Program-made: the position numbers and the translations under genes
Part shown: positions 42,209 through 50,842 of the stretch, one piece after another
Position numbering within the stretch: position 1 is the stretch's first letter
How the letters are laid out: each line of letters begins with the position of its first letter
Notes under the pieces: generated by a model
Databases searched by the model: none
Told to the model about the DNA's origin: nothing
The model's input: only the letters and a program-made list of their open reading frames with translations
NCBI GenBank assembly: GCA_034519525.1
Contig: JAXHOJ010000039.1
Location: forward strand, 1-64,000
Reading direction: 5' to 3'
Length of the DNA: 64,000 bases
DNA from: Gemmobacter sp034519525
Lineage (GTDB): Bacteria; Pseudomonadota; Alphaproteobacteria; Rhodobacterales; Rhodobacteraceae

Positions 42209-43715
42209 ACAGGGTAGTGCCGGGTTCGGTGACATGAATCACCTCGCCCGTATCGCTGGGTTCGACCCAGCGCAGGGCGCCATGGGTGCCGTCTTTCTTC
42301 AGGAACAGGCGATAGGCGTTTTCGGCCAGATCATGATCCAGCGCCTCTGACACTTCGGCGGACAGGCCGGGGCTGTCGATCAGCAGGCCCAGTTCGGTGT
42401 TCAGGAAGACAGAGCGCTGATCCAGATTGAACGAGCCCACAAAGATCTGCCGCCCGTCGATCACGAAGGTCTTTGCATGAAGGCTGTTGCCGGACGAGGC
42501 AGACAGCACCCGGCGCAAGCGCCGCCTGCGGCGGGGCTTTGACCGACCAAGGCCCGCCTTCAGCTCGTATACGCCGATGCCTGCGCGCAGCAGGCGGCGG
42601 CGGTAGCGGGCATAGCCGCAATGCACAAGGCCCACATCGGTGGATTGCTGGCCATTGGTCAGCACCCGGATGCGGACGCCACGCTTTGCCATGGCGGTCA
42701 GCGCCCGCAGACCCCGCCCGCCCGGCACGAAATAGGCGGTGATGAAATCGGCCGAAGTTTCGGGCAGCGACAGCAGTGCCGCCAGCCGCGAGGCCAGCAG
42801 ATGCTTGCGTTCGGCGCGGCCCATGGCCTTTACCGGATCATCGCTGACCAGCTGCACCGGGGCGTGATGCGGTTGCAGGCGGCCTTCCAGCAGATCCTGC
42901 ACCGGATTGCCATCCTCCAGCGCGGCGGCATAGGCGGCGCTGTCGGGTTCCTGCCAGATGGTTTCGGCCTGAGCCTGCAGCCGGTCCAGCGCGCCGGGCG
43001 GATGGCGCAGCAGGCGCGTCACCGGCACGGCGGCGGCGCTGGCCCAGTAGATATCGAAATCGGCGGCCACTTCGGCAGCGGCGGGGCCGGTCAGCAGGAC
43101 ATCGAAATCAATGAAGTGAAAATCCTTGCCGCCTTCGAAATATTCATCCCCGATATTGCGGCCGCCCAGGATGCAGGCCACGCCATCGGCGGTCAGGGAT
43201 TTGTTGTGCATCCGCCGGTTCAGCCGCGCGAAATCCAGCAGCAGGTTCACGCTGCGCATCCGGCGCAGCAGGAACGGGTTGAACAGCCGCACCTCTGCGC
43301 CGGGCAGGCTGTTCAGCCCGTGCAGGATATCATCAAGATCAGGGGCGCCCAGATCATCGACCAGCAGGCGCAGCCGCACCCCGCGCGCCACGGCAGCGCG
43401 CAACTCGTTCAGCATCAGCTGGCCCGCGCGATCCTTGTGCCAGACGTAATATTGCACATCCAGCGCGCTTTGCGCGGCCCGGATCAGGGCGATCCGCGCC
43501 GCAAAGGCATCCAGCCCATCGCTGATCCCGGTCAGGCCATTCTGGCCTTCGGGTAGCGACAGCCCGGCCACGGCCGTTGCCAGAGGTGTGGCAGGATCGG
43601 GGGGCAGGGCGGTGGAGTCAGGCCCTTCGGCCCTGGAAAGCCGGGCGAATTTCACGCGCAGCGCAATTGCGGCAAGCAGCAGGGCGCAGGCCATGCCGAA
43701 GATGAGCCAGAGCAT
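42153..43715 (-). CDS. Phospholipase D-like phosphatidyltransferase (cardiolipin synthase-like)
   Basis: 520 residues. An N-terminal membrane helix (MLWLIFGMACALLLAAIAL) precedes two HKD catalytic halves: HNKSLTADG at about 190-200 and HAKTFVIDG at about 430-440, each followed by GGRNIGDEYF or GSFNLDQRS. This is the ClsC/YmdC-type layout, joining phosphatidyl groups to make cardiolipin at the inner membrane. An arginine-rich stretch (KPRRRRRLRR) just before the second HKD is unusual. The start at 43715 has a G-rich ribosome site. Upstream lies the triple 20-bp repeat. Confidence 0.88.
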   Translation of the reverse strand: MLWLIFGMACALLLAAIALRVKFARLSRAEGPDSTALPPDPATPLATAVAGLSLPEGQNGLTGISDGLDAFAARIALIRAAQSALDVQYYVWHKDRAGQLMLNELRAAVARGVRLRLLVDDLGAPDLDDILHGLNSLPGAEVRLFNPFLLRRMRSVNLLLDFARLNRRMHNKSLTADGVACILGGRNIGDEYFEGGKDFHFIDFDVLLTGPAAAEVAADFDIYWASAAAVPVTRLLRHPPGALDRLQAQAETIWQEPDSAAYAAALEDGNPVQDLLEGRLQPHHAPVQLVSDDPVKAMGRAERKHLLASRLAALLSLPETSADFITAYFVPGGRGLRALTAMAKRGVRIRVLTNGQQSTDVGLVHCGYARYRRRLLRAGIGVYELKAGLGRSKPRRRRRLRRVLSASSGNSLHAKTFVIDGRQIFVGSFNLDQRSVFLNTELGLLIDSPGLSAEVSEALDHDLAENAYRLFLKKDGTHGALRWVEPSDTGEVIHVTEPGTTLFSRTLLRLAGRLPIEWLL

Positions 43716-43776
43716 GAATCCCCCGTGCCTTTGAAGGTCAACTGTAAAGACCACCCGCCGGTTCCGCCAGCATCGC

Positions 43777-43826
43777 TTTGTGAAGGCCAGCATAGCTTTG
43801 TGAAGGCCACCACATTTTTGTGAAGG
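43777..43826. repeat. Three direct repeats of TTTGTGAAGG with exact 20-bp period
   Basis: TTTGTGAAGG at 43777-43786, 43797-43806 and 43817-43826, with partly conserved CCA-CA bases between. The 20-bp period places the copies on one face of the helix. They lie between the cardiolipin-synthase-like gene and the LysR gene, 54 bp before the LysR start, so they are likely regulator-binding sites or a promoter-proximal repeat. Confidence 0.7.
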
Positions 43827-43879
43827 ATTGGCGACGGGCGCTGCCACAGATAGTCTGGCCGGATCGGCAGGAGGGCGGC

Positions 43880-44776
43880 ATGGATTTCAAATGGCTGGAA
43901 GATTTTCTGAGCCTGGCCGAAACGCACAGCTTTTCCCGCTCGGCAGAGCTGCGCGGGGTGACGCAAAGCGCCTTCAGCCGCCGCATCCGGGCGCTGGAAG
44001 ACTGGCTGGGGGCGGCGCTGCTGAACCGCGAAAGTTTTCCGGTGACGCTGACGCCCGAGGGCCGACTGTTCCGCGAAACGGCGGAAGAGGCGGTGCGGAT
44101 GATCCACGCCCGCCGCGCCGAATTTCGCGATCATGCGCGGGGCAGCGGGCCGGAAATCAGCTTTGTGGCGCTGCACAGCCTGACGGTGACATTTCTGCCC
44201 GGCTGGCTGATGCGCCTGAAAGGCGCGGTGGGGCAGATGTCCAGCCGGGTGAAGCCCGAAAACTTTGACCGCTGCATCACGGCGCTGGCCGAAGGGGGCT
44301 ATGATTTCTTTCTGACCTATGCCCATCCCCGCGTGTCGATGCCGCTGGAGCCGCAGGCCTTTCCGCATCTGGTGATCGGCGCTGACAGTCTGGTGGCGGT
44401 GGCCCGGCCCGGCAGGCCCGAGGACTGGGCGCGCGAGGGGATGCCCTTGCTGCAATATTCGCGCGGGTCTTTTCTGGGCACGCTGGCGCGGATTGCACAG
44501 GCGCAGCCGGGGGCGCCCAAGGTCTGGGTGGCGCATACCGACGAGGCCTCGATGGCCGAGGCGATGAAGAGCATGGCGGTTGAAGGGCATGGCGTCGTCT
44601 GGCTGCCCCGGCGGCTGGTGAAGGCGGAAATCGCGGCAGGCCAGCTGGAGGTGGTGGCGCCCGAACTGCCGATGGAGATCCGGCTGTATCGCAATGCGGC
44701 GCGGGGGCGGGGCATTACCGCGCGGGTCTGGGCGGCGGCGGAAGGGCTGGCCGAACCTTATGCAAAAACAGAATAA
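43880..44776 (+). CDS. LysR-family transcriptional regulator (HypT-like)
   Basis: 298 residues. The N-terminal HTH (MDFKWLEDFLSLAETHSFSRSAELRGVTQSAFSRRIRALEDWLGAALLNR) resembles the YjiE/HypT subgroup. The effector domain has VGADSLVAVARPG-like and HTDEASMAEAMKSMAVEGHGVVWLP segments. It is 159 bp upstream of the aspartate ammonia-lyase gene on the same strand and just downstream of the triple repeat. It may control aspA, the PLD-like gene or itself. Confidence 0.88.
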   Translation: MDFKWLEDFLSLAETHSFSRSAELRGVTQSAFSRRIRALEDWLGAALLNRESFPVTLTPEGRLFRETAEEAVRMIHARRAEFRDHARGSGPEISFVALHSLTVTFLPGWLMRLKGAVGQMSSRVKPENFDRCITALAEGGYDFFLTYAHPRVSMPLEPQAFPHLVIGADSLVAVARPGRPEDWAREGMPLLQYSRGSFLGTLARIAQAQPGAPKVWVAHTDEASMAEAMKSMAVEGHGVVWLPRRLVKAEIAAGQLEVVAPELPMEIRLYRNAARGRGITARVWAAAEGLAEPYAKTE

Positions 44777-44935
44777 CCTAGGGCGACTTGGCATTGGAAT
44801 TCTGCGGGGCGCAGGCATAAATCCCTGACATGGCCACAGAAAACCGGCGGCCTTTCGAAACGCGAACCCCATACAATCTTGCATGACCCGGTGGGCCCGC
44901 ATGACGCGGGCGGCTGTTTCATGCCCGAGGATACC

Positions 44936-46342
44936 ATGATCCAGACCCGTATCGACCACGATCTGCTTGGCGACCGCGATGTGCCCGTTGGCGCCTATTG
45001 GGGGGTGCATACCCTGCGCGCGGTGGAAAACTTTGCCATCTCGGGGCAGACCATCGGCCAGGTGCCCGATCTGATTGCCGCGCTGGCGGTGATCAAGCAG
45101 GCGGCGGCCATGGCCAATGCCGATCTGGGCCTGCTGGACGGTGCGCGGCGTGATGCCATCGTGGCCGCCTGCGAAGAAATCCGCGCCGGCCGGCTGCATG
45201 ATCATTTCATCGTCGATCAGATTCAGGGCGGGGCCGGCACTTCGACCAACATGAACGCCAATGAGGTGATCGCCAACCGCGCGCTGGAAATCATGGGCCA
45301 TGCCAAGGGCGAATACCGCCATCTGCACCCCAACGAGCATGTGAACATGAGCCAGTCCACCAATGACGTCTATCCCACCTCCCTGCGGCTGGCTGCCTGG
45401 GCGGGGATTCACCGGCTGATCCTGGCGATGGGCAGCCTGCGTGGCGCCTTTGCGGGCAAGGCGGTGGAATTTGCCGATGTGCTGAAGATGGGCCGCACCC
45501 AGCTGCAGGACGCCGTGCCGATGACGCTGGGCCAGGAGTTCAACACCTTTGCCATCATGCTGGGCGAAGACGAGGCCCGGCTGGCCGAAGCGGCGCAGCT
45601 GATCCTGGAAATCAACCTGGGCGCCACGGCGATCGGCACCGGCATCACCGCCCATCCCGAATATGCCGAACGCGTGCGGGCTCGGCTGGCCGAAATCACG
45701 GGCATCCCGGTGGTGACCGCCGCCGATCTGGTGGAAGCCACGCAGGATTGCGGCGCTTTCGTGCAGCTTTCGGGGGTGCTGAAGCGGGTGGCGGTCAAGC
45801 TGTCGAAAACCTGCAACGATCTGCGGCTGTTGTCTTCGGGCCCGCGTGCCGGGCTGGGCGAGATCAACCTGCCCGCGCGGCAGGCGGGCAGTTCCATCAT
45901 GCCGGGCAAGGTGAATCCGGTGATTCCCGAAGTGGTCAATCAGGTGGCCTTCGAGGTGATCGGCAATGATGTGACGATCAGCTTTGCCGCCGAGGGCGGG
46001 CAGCTGCAGCTGAACGCCTTTGAACCGATCATTGCCTATTCGCTGTTCCGCTCGGTCAGCCATCTGGCGGCGGCCTGCCGCACGCTGGAGGTCAATTGTG
46101 TGCAGGGCATCACCGCCAACCGCGATGTGCTGCGCCAGGTGGTGGAAAATTCCATCGGCATCGTGACGGCGCTGAACCCCTATATCGGCTATGCGGCGGC
46201 CACCGAAGTGGCGCTGGAGGCGCATCGCACCGGGCGCGGGGTTTACGAGCTGGTGCTGGAAAAGGGTCTGCTGGGCAAAGAGCGGCTGGATGCCATCCTG
46301 CGCCCCGACATGCTGACCCGACCGCAGGCCTTTGTGGCCTGA
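44936..46342 (+). CDS. aspA: Aspartate ammonia-lyase
   Basis: 468 residues from the ATG at 44936 (GAGG 5 bases upstream); an ATG at 44921 would add five residues. The fumarase/aspartase superfamily signatures are clear: TRIDHDLLGDRDVPVGAYWGVHTLRAVENF, GGAGTSTNMNANEV, SQSTNDVYPT and the mobile-loop GSSIMPGKVNPVIPE. These fit AspA rather than fumarase C. It interconverts aspartate with fumarate and ammonia in the cytoplasm. It is convergent with tonB; REP-like hairpins follow the stop. Confidence 0.93.
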   Translation: MIQTRIDHDLLGDRDVPVGAYWGVHTLRAVENFAISGQTIGQVPDLIAALAVIKQAAAMANADLGLLDGARRDAIVAACEEIRAGRLHDHFIVDQIQGGAGTSTNMNANEVIANRALEIMGHAKGEYRHLHPNEHVNMSQSTNDVYPTSLRLAAWAGIHRLILAMGSLRGAFAGKAVEFADVLKMGRTQLQDAVPMTLGQEFNTFAIMLGEDEARLAEAAQLILEINLGATAIGTGITAHPEYAERVRARLAEITGIPVVTAADLVEATQDCGAFVQLSGVLKRVAVKLSKTCNDLRLLSSGPRAGLGEINLPARQAGSSIMPGKVNPVIPEVVNQVAFEVIGNDVTISFAAEGGQLQLNAFEPIIAYSLFRSVSHLAAACRTLEVNCVQGITANRDVLRQVVENSIGIVTALNPYIGYAAATEVALEAHRTGRGVYELVLEKGLLGKERLDAILRPDMLTRPQAFVA

Positions 46343-46365
46343 GGGGCGGGCAGATCTGCCACCCG

Positions 46366-46405
46366 ATCCCCCCTCACCCAACCCTCTCCCCCAAGGGGAG
46401 AGGGC
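46366..46405. repeat. GC-rich palindromic (REP-like) element, probable terminator
   Basis: CCCTCTCCCC (46382-46391) and GGGGAGAGGG (46395-46404) around CAA, preceded by CCCCTCACCC. Same element type as at 534-576 and 8143-8290. It lies between the convergent aspA and tonB genes. A degenerate second G/C-rich inverted tract extends to about 46495. Confidence 0.6.
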
Positions 46406-46510
46406 TTTGGCGATGCACGGGGTTCGGATCGCTGGTCAGGGTGAGGGCGGTTTGCCCCTCCCCCTGGGTCAGAGCACGGGGCGAGGGGGAGCCGCGATCC
46501 TGCCGGGGGC

Positions 46511-47380
46511 TCAGCGCAGGGTGATCGGCAGGGTCAGCGTGGTGCCCTGGCCATCGGGGGGGGCTGCGACCGATCCCTTGCGGCTCATCTGGGCCACCAC
46601 GGCCGCATCCAGCGCAGCATCGCCGCTGGATTGCCGGGCACTGACGCCGATCACATTGCCCGCGCCATTGATCTGGATCGCCAGCACCATCTTGCCGCCC
46701 TTGCTGCCGAAATTCTTGCGGCGCAGGTGTTTGTCCAGCTGGCCCTGAACCTTGCGCTTCCATTTGGCAACAGCATCGGCGCTGGCCGAGCCTTTGGCCG
46801 AAGCCGCCGCCCCGCCGCTGCTGGCTTGCGGTTGCGGCTTGGGTCTGGCTTCGGTCTTTTTGGGTTTCGGGGCTTCGGCGGTCTTTTTCGGCGGGTCTTT
46901 CTTCTTGGGCGGTTCCGGCGGGATGGGCCGCGGTTTCGGGCGCGGCAGCGGTTTCACCACGGGCGCCACTTCGGGTTCCGGTTCCACCACCGGCTCCGGT
47001 TCTGCCACGGGTTCCGGTTCCACGACCGGCTCGGGTTCCACGACGGGCTCCGGCTCCACGACAGGGTCCGGCTCCACCACCGGCTCCGGCTCTGGCACAG
47101 GTTCGGCCACCGGCTCTGGTTCAGGCTCCGGCTCCGGCTCTGGCACGGGTTCCGGCTCTGGCTCGGGCAGGCTGGCCAGCGCCTGGGCAGGGGGCAGGGC
47201 GGTCAGGTCGATCAGAACCGCCTCGTCCAGCGCATCCTTGCGGCCCTGCGTCACATCCAGCCACAGGGCCAGCGCCGCCCCGGCCGCCAGAACCAGCGCG
47301 ACCACCGCCGCCGCGATCAGCCACAGGGCGGCCTCGGCAAAGCGGCGGCCGCGGGCGACATAATCTGTCCAGTCGCTCAT
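46511..47380 (-). CDS. tonB: TonB energy-transducing protein
   Basis: 289 residues. A single N-terminal membrane helix (about 18-42) is followed by a Glu-Pro dipeptide repeat region (EPEPEPVPEPEPEP..., about residues 71-150) and a Lys-Pro stretch (PLPRPKPRP). The C-terminal TonB domain has VQGQLDKHLRRKNFGSKGGKMVLAIQINGAGNVIGVSARQSSGD and ends in LTLPITLR. It would span the periplasm and power outer-membrane heme or siderophore receptors. It overlaps exbD by 4 bp and ends the heme operon. Confidence 0.92.
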   Translation of the reverse strand: MSDWTDYVARGRRFAEAALWLIAAAVVALVLAAGAALALWLDVTQGRKDALDEAVLIDLTALPPAQALASLPEPEPEPVPEPEPEPEPEPVAEPVPEPEPVVEPDPVVEPEPVVEPEPVVEPEPVAEPEPVVEPEPEVAPVVKPLPRPKPRPIPPEPPKKKDPPKKTAEAPKPKKTEARPKPQPQASSGGAAASAKGSASADAVAKWKRKVQGQLDKHLRRKNFGSKGGKMVLAIQINGAGNVIGVSARQSSGDAALDAAVVAQMSRKGSVAAPPDGQGTTLTLPITLR

Positions 47381-47799
47381 GGCGAAGCCTCCTCGCCCAC
47401 CAGCGCCACCTGCTGAAACCCGCCATCGCGCAGCAGGTTCATCACCTCCATCAGCGCGCCATAGGGCACGGATTTATCGGCGCGGATATAGATGCGGGTT
47501 TCGGGCTTCATGCCGCTGGCCTGCAGCAGCGTGGCGGCCAGTGCCTCACGCGCCACCGGGCCATTGCCGAAAGACAGCGCCAGATCCGCCTGCAGCGATA
47601 CGATCAGCGGCTCTTCCGGCGCCTGTGTCGGCGCCGCCGAGGATTTCGGCAGTTCCACCGGCACGTCGACCGTGGAGATCGGCGCGGCCACCATGAAGAT
47701 GATCAGCAGAACCAGCATCACGTCGATGAAGGGCGTGACGTTGATTTCATGCGATTCATCCAGATCATCATCACTGCTTTTGCGGATGCCCCCGGCCAT
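47377..47799 (-). CDS. exbD: TonB-system biopolymer transporter ExbD
   Basis: 140 residues. The N-terminal ESHEINVTPFIDVMLVLLIIFMVAAPI segment is the ExbD membrane helix with its proton-carrying Asp. A periplasmic domain (RIYIRADKSVPYGALMEVMNLLRDGGFQQVALV) follows. Works with ExbB to energise TonB. 3 bp after exbB. Confidence 0.94.
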   Translation of the reverse strand: MAGGIRKSSDDDLDESHEINVTPFIDVMLVLLIIFMVAAPISTVDVPVELPKSSAAPTQAPEEPLIVSLQADLALSFGNGPVAREALAATLLQASGMKPETRIYIRADKSVPYGALMEVMNLLRDGGFQQVALVGEEASP

Positions 47800-47802
47800 G
47801 GC

Positions 47803-48963
47803 TCAGCCCTCCCGCGCGCGGCGCTGGTCGATATCGCGGCTCAGGAGCCGCAGGGTGGCAGCACCCGCATCGCCCAGGGCCAGCCGGTAAGCCGCGATGG
47901 AGCGTGAGAAGTGGTTGTAGATCACCACGGCAGGAATGGCCGCCACAAGGCCGATGGCGGTGGCAAACAGGGCCTCGGCAATGCCGGGGGCCACAACGGC
48001 CAGATTGGTGGTCTTGGTTTCGGCAATGCTGATGAACGAATTCATGATGCCCCAGACGGTGCCGAACAGCCCGACAAAGGGCGCAACCGAACCGACGGTG
48101 GCCAGAAGCCCGGTGCCCCGGCGGATGCGGGCCAGCGCCTGGGTTTCGATCCGGTCCACCAGCGAACCGCCGCGTTCCTTCATGCCCTCGGGCCCGGCAG
48201 CCATCAGAAGGGCATCAGACCGGACCAGCTCTTCCTGAACGGCGCGGGCCATGAAGGCAGCGGGATCGCGGCGGCTGGACAGGGCGGCAGTGGCCGCCGC
48301 CAGACTTTCGGCATCATGCAGCACGCGGCGGCTGTGGCGGGCGCGGGATTTGGCCACGATCAGTTCCACCGTCTTGAACAGCCAGACCGTCCAGGTGAGG
48401 AAACAGGCCGCGACCAGCAGCAGCATCACGCCTTTCACCACCCAATGTGCCTGCGCATACATGCCCATCGGTGACAGATCATGCACCGATGGCAGGGTTT
48501 CCGGCGCGGGCCCGGGCAGAACCGAAGTGGCCGTCCCAGCTGCGGGCGGCACGGGCGCTGCGGGGGTGGCCTCGGTCAGCACCGGGGCGGCGGGCTGCAA
48601 GGGGGTGGGCGGCACGGGTGCGGATGGCGCCACCGTGGTGGCGGGCGCGGCAGGCGTCGCTTCCACGGTGGCGGGGGGCGCAGTGATGCCCTCGGCCGGG
48701 GCCTGCGGGGCGGGGCTGGCCTGTGGGGCGGTTGCGGGCATGTCTGCCGCCGTCGGCGCGCCGGGGCTTGCAGCCCCCGCCGGGGCCCCGGGGCTTACAG
48801 CCCCCGCGCTGGGAAGGGGCGCCGCAGGTGGGGCCGTGATCGCCTCTTGCGGGGGGGCGGCCTGCTGCTGCGGCGGCAGGGCCGGTGGCTCTGCCGTCTG
48901 GGCAGAACTGAAACCGGCGAGGCCGATCAGGCAGGGCACAAGGAGGGGGATCAGGCGTGACAT
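47803..48963 (-). CDS. exbB: TonB-system energizer ExbB with extended Ala/Pro-rich N-terminus
   Basis: 386 residues, much longer than the ~240 of typical ExbB. A signal peptide (1-22) is followed by about 130 residues of Ala/Pro/Thr low-complexity sequence, predicted periplasmic. The three-helix ExbB core begins near residue 175 (WVVKGVMLLLVAACFLTWTVWLFK). The conserved GTVWGIMNSFISIAETKTTNLAVVAPGIAEALFATAIGLVAAIPAVVIYNHFSR segment is present. Long N-terminal extensions occur in some alphaproteobacterial ExbB proteins, but the composition here is extreme. Confidence 0.92.
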   Translation of the reverse strand: MSRLIPLLVPCLIGLAGFSSAQTAEPPALPPQQQAAPPQEAITAPPAAPLPSAGAVSPGAPAGAASPGAPTAADMPATAPQASPAPQAPAEGITAPPATVEATPAAPATTVAPSAPVPPTPLQPAAPVLTEATPAAPVPPAAGTATSVLPGPAPETLPSVHDLSPMGMYAQAHWVVKGVMLLLVAACFLTWTVWLFKTVELIVAKSRARHSRRVLHDAESLAAATAALSSRRDPAAFMARAVQEELVRSDALLMAAGPEGMKERGGSLVDRIETQALARIRRGTGLLATVGSVAPFVGLFGTVWGIMNSFISIAETKTTNLAVVAPGIAEALFATAIGLVAAIPAVVIYNHFSRSIAAYRLALGDAGAATLRLLSRDIDQRRAREG

Positions 48964-48981
48964 GTCTTCTTCCGGTGTTCT

Positions 48982-49776
48982 TCAGGAGGTCAGGCCGGCG
49001 GGTTCGTGTCCCCCGGCCATTTGCGGCAGGAACCAGCGTCCCTGCACGGGCGCCCGGTTCAGGCGCAGGCGGCATTGATAGGCTGTGGACAGCGGTTCGT
49101 CGGCCAGCACGTCTTCCGGGCTGCCCTGCCGGATCAGCCGTCCATCGGCCAGAAGCGCGACAGGGCCAGGCGGGTGGGCGGTAAGGTTAAGATCGTGCAT
49201 GACGGCCACCACGCCGCCCCAGGAATCTGCAAAGCGGCGGGCCAGACCCATGACCATCAGCTGATGCCCTATGTCAAGCGCCGACACGGGTTCATCCAGA
49301 AACAGCCAGCGCGGGCCGGCCGGGCCGGTGGGATGGCCCAGCTGCGCCAGCACCCGCGCCAGATGGCAGCGCTGCTGTTCGCCGCCCGACAGTTCGGGAA
49401 AGAGGCGGCCCGCATAGCCTGCAAGCCCCACCCGGGCCAGCGCCTCTTCCGCCGTCAGCTCGGGCCGGGCGCTGGCGGACAGGCCCAGACGCACCACCTC
49501 CAGCACCGTGAAGGGAAAGCCCACGGGCGTATGCTGCGCCAGCACCGCGCGGTGACGGGCCAGCTCCCACACCGGGGTGGGGCCAAGGGGCAGGCCGTTC
49601 AGCCTGGCGCTGCCCGCGAAGGGCAGATCCCCCGACAGGGCGCGCAGCAGCGTCGTCTTGCCCGATCCGTTGGGGCCGACAATGGCGGTCAGCGCGCCGG
49701 GGCGGGCGTGAAAGGCGATATCCTGCAGCACGGCGCGCGGGCCAAGGCGGACAGTCAGGCCATGGGTTTCGATCAT
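48982..49776 (-). CDS. hmuV: Hemin ABC transporter ATP-binding protein HmuV
   Basis: 264 residues. Walker A GPNGSGKTTLLRAL (about 34-47), signature LSGGEQQRCHLARVLAQL and Walker B WLFLDEPVSALD. The HmuV-type insertion around LGLSASARPELTAEEALARVGLAGY is present. It powers heme import across the inner membrane with HmuU and HmuT. 3 bp after hmuU. Confidence 0.93.
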   Translation of the reverse strand: MIETHGLTVRLGPRAVLQDIAFHARPGALTAIVGPNGSGKTTLLRALSGDLPFAGSARLNGLPLGPTPVWELARHRAVLAQHTPVGFPFTVLEVVRLGLSASARPELTAEEALARVGLAGYAGRLFPELSGGEQQRCHLARVLAQLGHPTGPAGPRWLFLDEPVSALDIGHQLMVMGLARRFADSWGGVVAVMHDLNLTAHPPGPVALLADGRLIRQGSPEDVLADEPLSTAYQCRLRLNRAPVQGRWFLPQMAGGHEPAGLTS

Positions 49777-49779
49777 GGC

Positions 49780-50838
49780 TCAGCCCTCGGCCAGCGGGCG
49801 CTGCCGCAGCAGGATCCACAGGAAGACCGGCGCGCCGATCACGGCGGTGATGATGCCGATGGGCAGTTCGGCCGGGGCCACCAGCGTGCGGGCCAGAATA
49901 TCGGCGGCGGTCAGCAGGGCGGCGCCCAGCAGGGCAGCATTGGGCAAGAGGCGGCGATGGTCCGGCCCGGTGGACAGGCGCAGAAGATGCGGCACCACGA
50001 TGCCGACAAAGCCGATGCCGCCTGCCACGGCGGTGGCCGCCCCGGTGGCCGCCGCCACGCCCAGAATGGCGCGGGTCTTGATGCGTTCCACCGGATGGCC
50101 GATATGGCGCGCCGCCGCCTCTCCCAGCGCCAGCGCGTTCAGCCCGGCCCCCAGGCGCGGCGCCAGCAGGATCACCGGCAGGATGAAGGGCAGCGCCAGC
50201 CCCAGCTTGGCCATGCTGGCCCCGGCCAGCGAGCCCATGTTCCAGAAGGTCAGGTCGCGCAGCTGGCGGTCATCGGCCAGAAAGATCAGGATGCCGGTCA
50301 GGGCGCCCGCAAGTGCCGCCAGAGCGATACCGGCCAGCAGCAGCATGGCCACCGCCGTGCGCCCCTGCCGCGTCGCCACCCGATACAGCAGCAGCGTCGC
50401 CCCCCAGCCCCCGAAGAACGCCGCCAGCGGCACAAGCCATTGCGTGCCCGCCCAGACCGGCAGCAGCCCGCCCAGCACAATGGCCAGAACGGCGCCAAGG
50501 CTGGCCCCCGATCCCACGCCCACGATGCCCGGATCGGCCAGCGGATTGCGGAACAGCCCCTGCATCAGCGTGCCCGAAACCCCCAGCGCCGCCCCGATCA
50601 GCAGGCCAAGCCCCAGACGGGGCAGCCGGATCTCCATCAGCACCAGCCGGTCGCGCGGGGCCAGTGCCTCGCCCGTCAGCAGGCCATGCAGAACCCCCGG
50701 CAGCGATACGCCCGAAGCGCCCGACCCAAGCGACACCGCGCTGACCATAACCACCAGCGCCAGCAGCGCCCAGGTCGCGCGCAGGGCGCGGCGCGAACGG
50801 TCGCCATCGGCGGGGCGGGTGAACAGCGCGGTCGCCAT
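49780..50838 (-). CDS. hmuU: Hemin ABC transporter permease HmuU (FecCD family)
   Basis: 352 residues with about ten membrane helices. FecCD signatures are present: RLPRLGLGLLIGAALGVSGTLMQGLFRNPLADPGIVGVGSGASLGAVLAI and GGIGFVGIVVPHLLR. Imports heme delivered by HmuT. The ATG at 50838 begins the first amphipathic segment; upstream frame lies within hmuT. Confidence 0.93.
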   Translation of the reverse strand: MATALFTRPADGDRSRRALRATWALLALVVMVSAVSLGSGASGVSLPGVLHGLLTGEALAPRDRLVLMEIRLPRLGLGLLIGAALGVSGTLMQGLFRNPLADPGIVGVGSGASLGAVLAIVLGGLLPVWAGTQWLVPLAAFFGGWGATLLLYRVATRQGRTAVAMLLLAGIALAALAGALTGILIFLADDRQLRDLTFWNMGSLAGASMAKLGLALPFILPVILLAPRLGAGLNALALGEAAARHIGHPVERIKTRAILGVAAATGAATAVAGGIGFVGIVVPHLLRLSTGPDHRRLLPNAALLGAALLTAADILARTLVAPAELPIGIITAVIGAPVFLWILLRQRPLAEG

Positions 50839-50842
50839 CGGT

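Noticed and set aside
43652..46381. Very long minus-strand open frame (909 codons) opposite LysR and aspA
   Set aside because: It is antisense to well-supported genes, its translation is rich in His, Arg, Gln and Gly with no family feature, and it is a by-product of high G+C codon usage.
46970..47170. Short-period repeated DNA resembling a microsatellite or CRISPR-like array
   Set aside because: It encodes the Glu-Pro repeat rod of TonB in frame; there are no regular spacers.
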